NCBI RefSeq assembly: GCF_907165205.1 | Contig: NC_058195.1 | Span: 29,470,936 to 29,534,935 of the forward strand | Length of the DNA stretch: 64,000 nucleotides | Direction: 5' to 3' | From: Coccinella septempunctata | Taxonomy: Eukaryota > Arthropoda > Insecta > Coleoptera > Coccinellidae | Part shown: piece by piece, positions 58,640-64,000 of the stretch | Numbering within the stretch: the stretch's first letter is position 1 | Layout of the letters: every line of letters begins with the position of its first letter | The notes under the pieces: model-generated | The model's database searches: none | What the model was told of the DNA's origin: nothing | Seen by the model: the letters and a program-made list of their open reading frames with translations, nothing else | Program-made: the position numbers and the translations under genes

Positions 58640-59180
58640 TAACTTCAGCTGTTGTAACCTTATTTACTTGATCTGCATCCTTATTCATCTGCATCTTTAT
58701 TGCACTATGTTGAAGAATTTTGTTTTGGCTTCATTTGATTTTTTATTGAAATACCTAACACAAACATATAAATTCTTTATCACACATATGTCTGTCGATT
58801 CATCCACCAATATGCTGAACTTAAGAGTTTTTAAGTTTTCCTACTAATTCCTCAAAATGGGCTCTTGCCAAAACATGTTTTATAACTCCTCTTACTTTGG
58901 TTTTTCCCATTTTCATACCATTTCAGGAGCTGCGTGTTTTATCAGACGAATTAAATGAGCACAAAATCTCATGGGCAAACTGTATTCTGATATGAATCCT
59001 TCTCGATCCATTCTGAGATTCATTATTTTTTAGGGAATATCAATCTTCGGTTGATTTCCGGCGAGCTTTTTCACATTTATCAGATGCTTAGCTCCTTCGC
59101 TGTGATTTTTCCCGACAGTAATTTCTGTTTTGAATTCCTTGTTACAGGCAATACACGTTGCTCTAGTAGGGTTTTCTGAA
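58640..59180 (-). pseudogene. hAT (DUF4371-type) transposase remnant
   Basis: Minus strand: a BED-like finger after a splice acceptor (ENPTRATCIACNKEF then HSEGAKH, 59040-59180). Further along, in changing frames, are FISEYSLPMRF, a VIKHVLARAHFEELVGKLK-type stretch and FSILVDESTDI (about 58790). The order matches hAT transposases of the type fused in the 55-58 kb gene, but the sequence is different. Frameshifted and lacking the rest. Confidence 0.65.
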
Positions 59181-59345
59181 AAAATTAAAAACAAGAATTC
59201 AATTTCAGAACTGAAATACTTTTTTTCTCTCTGGTTGAATCAATAAAGATTTTCTTGTGGTACTATGTCTGTTTCTTTTCGGACTTGTAGCAAAATATCG
59301 ATTTAATATTGGATTCTTTGGAAAGGGTAGCGTTAAAGAATAGTT

Positions 59346-59739
59346 GAAGGGTACAGGGAAAAAACCATCGATGTCAATTTTCCTTAGAGCTGAGAAAAAC
59401 GCGTTTTGAACTTCACAATCCGTTCATATTACATATTTGGAATATGACAAATTATATACTATTGTTCTCAAAATTAACATTATTAATATTATTATACATA
59501 AACTGAGTGCATTATATGAAATGACTTAGTGATTTTTCTTTCGTATATTGATCGACATCGTTAGTTCTTTCTCTGCGCGGTAAATCTTCGGAAGCGATTT
59601 AACATCAGTATGACTGAGGTAGTCTCATGCCCGTTTCAATATACCATAATATACTACTTTTCATTCTGAATTGAATGGTGTGTCTCTATCTAATTTTCGG
59701 ACAAAAATTGACATCAATGGTTTTTTCCCTGTACCCTTC
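59346..59739. mobile_element. MITE with 35-bp inverted ends, 394 bp
   Basis: The ends GAAGGGTACAGGGAAAAAACC are inverted at the right end with one mismatch in 35. AGTT flanks both sides (59342-59345 and 59740-59743), possibly a 4-bp duplication. No coding content. Confidence 0.7.
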
Positions 59740-59759
59740 AGTTCAGTTAGACTATTTTT

Positions 59760-60330
59760 TTTTTGAAGAATTTTGTCATTTGTGTTTCGGACTCTGTTAA
59801 AACATCCAAACAGACATTATATTCAAAATCTTTATTATACGTATCAATTTTGGTGTATTGAACATCCCCCATTTCCTTGCAATTGATGGAAATAGTGAGT
59901 ACCAATACTGCTTCCGATAGACGTTTGAAAGCTGTTAGATTATTTTCATCAGAATGTATTTCATTTTTAGATTGTTCGGAAAAGAACCATGTATTCGGCA
60001 GTCCAATAAACTCGTACTAATATTCTGAAATGTAAGGCTACTAAGGTTGCTTCAAAAGTTTTAGTTGTTTCATTATATCCAGCTATTGTTCTCGCAGCTG
60101 AATCTAATTTATGGACATGTTCAGGTTTCAGAGATTCTTGAATAGAATTCGGTCCGAAAACATCTTTCAATTGAATCAAGTCCTAATTATCTTAATATAT
60201 CACTCACTAGATGTTTTATACGAGGTAATTTGTGTTGCATATTGACAAGCAATAGGACCTTTCACGCCTTCTAAAGCAATTCGATCGGCATGCATATTGC
60301 CTAAAACTTAATGTATCTAAGTATTTCTTT
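59760..60330 (-). pseudogene. Unrecognised repeat-type coding remnant
   Basis: A minus-strand frame (59967-60179) reads LIQLKDVFGPNSIQESLKPE, HVHKLDSAARTIAGYNETTK and so on, and pieces continue to 59770 with changed frames. The sequence style (VFGPNSI...SLKPE..HKLD) is one I associate with repetitive insect genes, possibly a tyrosine-recombinase or other transposon family, but I cannot assign it. Confidence 0.35.
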
Positions 60331-60647
60331 TCCGATGCATTAAATGCATCTCACGAATTTCAATATGTTTTTATATAATCCTTTACATAATTTGCAAGGA
60401 AAAAAGTTTAGATTGCCGGCTGTCAACGCTGAAGGTCTCTGTAGAGCCCTTATAGTATATTCCTTTGAAACCGAAGTTCCATCTTTTCTTTACGAATTGA
60501 TCAATTTCTTCCTATTTGGAAGATTTTTAGCAAATTTTGAACTTCGTTTGATTGAATGTTTTTGAGAACTCTACTAATCTGCCAATTTACTATCTTCAAT
60601 TCTAAATTCAATATACCTATCATATTTTAGCTTCTTTACAATGTTTC

Positions 60648-61096
60648 ATTAATAATAATAATAATAATGTTTATTCATACTATTATCCTTGGATTTACAT
60701 TCGTCATTATTACATTTGCTTAGCAAGGAATTCTTCTATGGAATAGAAACAATTTTCAATAAGATATTGTTTAATATTAGAACTGAACTGATTTTTTTGG
60801 CCTCTGACTGTATAAGGCAGTTTATTGTAAAATTTATAGGCCCACTAATTCTGAGCGTTTTGTGTTTTAGATAGTCTGAAGACCTTATTTCTGACATCGA
60901 GCCGTTTCCTGGTATTATAACCGTAAATATCCGCACTAAGCGGATGATCGTTATCATTAACAATATGATCCGGAAATACAGATTCACGTGTATTCAATAT
61001 TTGTTTCACAATCACCTCGTCAGAGTGGTTTCGAAAAAGACGCCTCGAAAAATTTGTGACATCGTTATTACAGATAATACAGCGGTCCCTTTTCAT
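60648..61096 (-). mobile_element. LINE 3' fragment with (TTA)n tail
   Basis: The minus-strand frames carry the end of a reverse transcriptase ORF: HPLSADIYGYNTRKRLDVRN, then SGPINF and KQYLIENCFYSIEEFL in an adjacent frame. The 3' tail reads GAATAAACATTATT..., the same tail form as LINE-A, but the protein is clearly different. 5' truncated. Confidence 0.75.
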
Positions 61097-61866
61097 ATCC
61101 CATACACGACTTTTTCTTCTACTAATTCATAAATTGTTTATGATTATGAAGAAGTTGAGGAAGATGATTCCAAAGGAGCCTGAAAAAATTTTTCTTAAAA
61201 ACGAAAAAAAAATTACGTATGGATACTGACATACCTACCATAACAGCGTCAGATTCTTTTCCTTGTGGTTCCTCATTTTTCTCCGTGGCTTTCTCAGTGG
61301 AAACTTACAATAATATGTGAATTTGCATTCAATCATAACTCGCCTCATTTTTTCCCAACATTCTTAGAATTTCTCCGCAATTTGAAATTACGCCAGGGAC
61401 ATTCTGTGTCATCCTTGAACTCATATGTTTTTGTCACTGAATATAATGAAAGTTGGAAAAACTCTTGAGAAGTATATTATTATGTAATTAAGTTACCAAA
61501 TTGATGTGCTCCAGCTATTTCCATAATTTTCTGAATTCGAGTTGATCTGAAAAACTCTCGATTTTCGGAGGACATTATTAAAACATAAAAATTATATTTC
61601 CTATTCCTACTTCTGACACTTATATGAAAAATAGTTCAAATTTTACAGTTTGAAAAAAAATTGCAAAAGTTAATTATTTCTCCAGAAGAGAGAGAGAGAG
61701 AGAGAGAGATTTACTCTGAATATCTTGAGAATTTCAATATCCTGTTTGTCAAATAAGGCTTTTTGCGAACCCATTTTTATGATATTTATTCTCGAAAATA
61801 TTTGATTTATTATTTTTCTCCTTTCGTTTTTTGATTCAAAATCAATATTTCTGAAATTCTGCATAC

Positions 61867-62009
61867 CTATGCGGATTTCTGCCATGTTTTACTTCTAGCC
61901 CTACGCCAATAAATGTGTATCCTGGAGGTGTCGAATCCTTTATGATATCAGCTGCCTTTTGTTCATCCTGAGGTGTGACGTTTTCCGTGCAAGGTAGAAA
62001 ATTCAACAT
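61867..62009 (-). CDS. Possible first exon of a host gene (secreted protein?)
   Basis: From ATG 62009 (MLNFLPCTENVTPQDEQKAA) to a good splice donor (CATAG|GTATGC) after 61867. The frame extends upstream to a GTG at 62046-62048, which would give a convincing signal peptide if it were ATG. This suggests either a different start or a lost start. A TATA-like box (TATTTATA, minus strand) lies at 62091-62098. No family recognised. A repeat-derived exon is possible. No further exon was identified downstream. Confidence 0.3.
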
Positions 62010-62369
62010 CGTGACTACCGTTGTGAAAAGGATGCTGCACTGCCACACTTTTTCTCGAAACTAATACATTTTCACACACCAATAATCGCTTATAAATACA
62101 ACATATTCGTAAGTCGTAGGAAAGTATTCGAATTATTTTCAAATATCAATCGACAGTGTTCTGTCAAATTCTAAACAGCGCTACCTAAGGTGGGAAGAAT
62201 GAAACTGATCCCATATCCCCGACAAAAATGAAACAAAATCGAATCAGTGAGTATACCATAGTTTTAGACATCTTAACTTCATCCTCTCCTGCGCCCGGTC
62301 GTTTGGATTTCAATACTTTTTTGAATTCCTGTCGGAAACCACCGCAAAGGGTCTTAATTTTTTTTTCAA

Positions 62370-62880
62370 TTCAATTCAATTTAATTCCACATAAACACCT
62401 TAGAGATCAATTACAAATGCAGAATAGAGACAATACAGAGAAAATATTCTAACCTACAATAGTATAGTTTTCAATTCATTAATGGTAGTATTGAAAACAT
62501 CCACATCAAATTTTGTTACAATTTCATTGCAGACATGCATCATACAATTTACATGAGATAAGTGTCCAGGTATTACATGAAAAGGTTCCTTGTTAATTCT
62601 CAAATTCAATTTAGGAACCTTAAAATTAATAAATTTCACAAAATCACAATCTTGGTAGCTCACAATATTCAGAATTTTGAACATAAAGGTCACAGCCTTG
62701 AATTTACGCCTTTTATCTAGTGAAATCATATTGAAATCTTTCATCATGTTTTGGTACGATATTCTAAATGGATATTCATTATATTTTATCAGGTGTAAAT
62801 AGCGCAGAAAACTTTTCTGAACTTTCTCAATTTTGTCTATGTTAGTGACTGAGATAGATAAATTTGATTTTACCGATTCA
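62370..62880 (-). mobile_element. 5'-truncated LINE 3' end with (AATTG)n tail
   Basis: The minus-strand frame 62454-62747 and the sequence above it encode the last part of a Jockey/CR1-like reverse transcriptase ORF: IDKIEKVQKSFLRYLHLIKY, then RRKFKAVTFMFKILN, FVKFINFKVPKLNLR and a stop. The tail is GAATTGAATTG-like at 62374-62395. Confidence 0.75.
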
Positions 62881-63196
62881 ATTGTTGGGATTTTTCAACA
62901 TCTTTCAACTTCAAGTAAGACATTATATGCGTAATTCTTCTTCGATCGGTCCATATATTCTTTCGATTTTGTTTTCCACAAAGATGGGAAGGACCTATAA
63001 ATTTCTATGAACTCCGTAGGGAATTCTCGGGAGAGATTTCTCAGGTCAGACATCATCCTTGGTGTCTTTAGAGCTGCAACAGAATTGAAGACTTCGATTT
63101 GCTGTATATATATTGCCTACTGCACTGGTGTAGAAGTCCGTTCGTGCATAAAATCGGCCATTCTCTGACGTTCATGCTACGGCATCATAAAATTTT

Positions 63197-63990
63197 TCAG
63201 GATGTTTCGGAAGAGATGAATGACGGATAACATTCAACATTCATTCTTCGCATGTTGCATGCCGTCTTCTCTCTGAGTCTGTGGCCGGCTTTAGTCCCAT
63301 CAGTTTCGTGCCACATGTAATTTGAGTCAGTTCCATCTTCAAGTACATATATAAACTGTAAAATTATGTTTTCAATTTTTTTGTAGTACAATTGCCCAAT
63401 TCCAAGCTGAGGAGTAAGTCAAATTTTTTCCAAATCGATGGTGTATGACCTGAAGCCTGTATCATGTCGAGCCCTTTCTTTGTCTTATTTTTTGTGATCT
63501 CGAGCTTTTTGTTTTCTTGAAATATGTAACTCAAAATCATTTTGACCTTTTGATTTTTCATCCTCTGATTCATTTTTAAACTGAGTGCAAGGATCGCATT
63601 GATCTTTCTTGGGTCTATGGAAACCATAATTATTTTCTGTAGTGAAAATGCGCTTATAGAAATATCTAGTGTCTTTCTCAACACGGTTTCGATTTTCTTT
63701 CCAGAAATATGTAAAGTGCCAAGAAAAAAGTTTTTGCAATATTGAAGAGTCAAGGAGTACTCTAGTGTATATTTTCTTCTTGGAAAAGCATTGGTTTCAT
63801 CAACTACTGCATACCGCCTTTTTGGCAGCTTCTTTGAAACACACTTGCTGATAAAGCTCCACCTTGATCTTTAATCTTGAAAGGAAAAATGGTCATGAAA
63901 AATTTGTTCTCTTTCGTGCATGCTGAATTTTTCATCACAGTTGTAATGATATTTACACATTACTGGTTTAACAGCTTTACCTCTCACATT
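63197..63990 (-). pseudogene. Transposase-like gene of an unnamed insect repeat family, copy 2
   Basis: Minus strand, several frames: GKAVKPVMCKYHYNCDEKFS (about 63930-63990), LFSWHFTYFWKENRNRVEKD, FYKRIFTTENNYGFHRPKKD followed by QCDPCTQFKNE (63485-63739), then SLELGN... YVLEDGTDSNYMWHETDGTK (63260-63400). This order occurs in a large insect repeat family that appears transposase-like. It continues past the right edge in its 5' part. Frameshifts suggest a pseudogene. Confidence 0.55.
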
Positions 63991-64000
63991 TCCTTTTTGA

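Overview
This window reads as an AT-rich, repeat-packed stretch of an insect nuclear genome, most likely a beetle or another holometabolan. The grounds are the mix of families present: Jockey/CR1/RTE-type LINEs, a Ty3/Gypsy element, P-superfamily, hAT, piggyBac and PIF/Harbinger DNA transposons, a DIRS-type element and a Penelope-like remnant. Spliceosomal introns are visible in some genes. Nothing bacterial is present. I find no confident host gene; the best candidate is one short exon at 61867-62009. Homology calls come from recognising motifs by eye, because no database search was possible.

Layout. 1-430: edge fragment of a LINE ORF1 and a 54-bp palindrome. 431-12567: a complete Ty3/Gypsy element on the minus strand. 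It has nearly identical 1.25-kb LTRs, a 4-bp ACGT target duplication, a tRNA-Lys type primer site, and gag and pol joined by a -1 frameshift heptamer. A P-type DNA transposon (1934-4102) sits inside its 3' region. 12.6-14.5 kb: a dead LINE split by a Penelope-like insertion carrying two hammerhead ribozyme motifs. 14.5-24.1 kb: a field of inverted-repeat elements, three with 8-bp duplications like P elements, plus many 16-36-bp palindromes each flanked by an 8-bp direct repeat. 24.4-30.1 kb: piggyBac split by hAT, which is split by an RTE fragment, followed by a stop-ridden LINE. 30.5-35.4 kb: a transposase-like pseudogene and a P transposase pseudogene. 36.2-43.8 kb: a full-length LINE (plus strand) inserted in another LINE (minus strand). 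43.9-45.5 kb: hAT transposase. 46.2-52.7 kb: a two-gene PIF/Harbinger element split by a Jockey-type LINE. 53.6-55.1 kb: piggyBac. 55.15-58.26 kb: nested inverted repeats enclosing a chimeric gene, BED zinc finger/hAT N-terminus fused in frame to DIRS-type reverse transcriptase and tyrosine recombinase. 58.6-64 kb: hAT, LINE and transposase-like debris.

The most interesting signal is the set of tiny palindromes at 1890, 13520, 17262, 17361, 18191, 18270, 18310, 18449, 18575, 18978, 19099 and 20430. Each is bracketed by an 8-bp direct repeat. Nearly all begin CA, most end TG, and none exceeds 36 bp. One is exactly two copies of the first 16 nt of the terminal repeat of the P-type element at 1934. 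P transposase cuts 17 nt inside the inverted repeat on one strand, so end-joined excision scars keep up to about 17 nt from each end plus both 8-bp duplications. I therefore read these as a dense fossil record of P-superfamily excision, with the pseudogene at 33.5-35.3 kb as a relic of the machinery.
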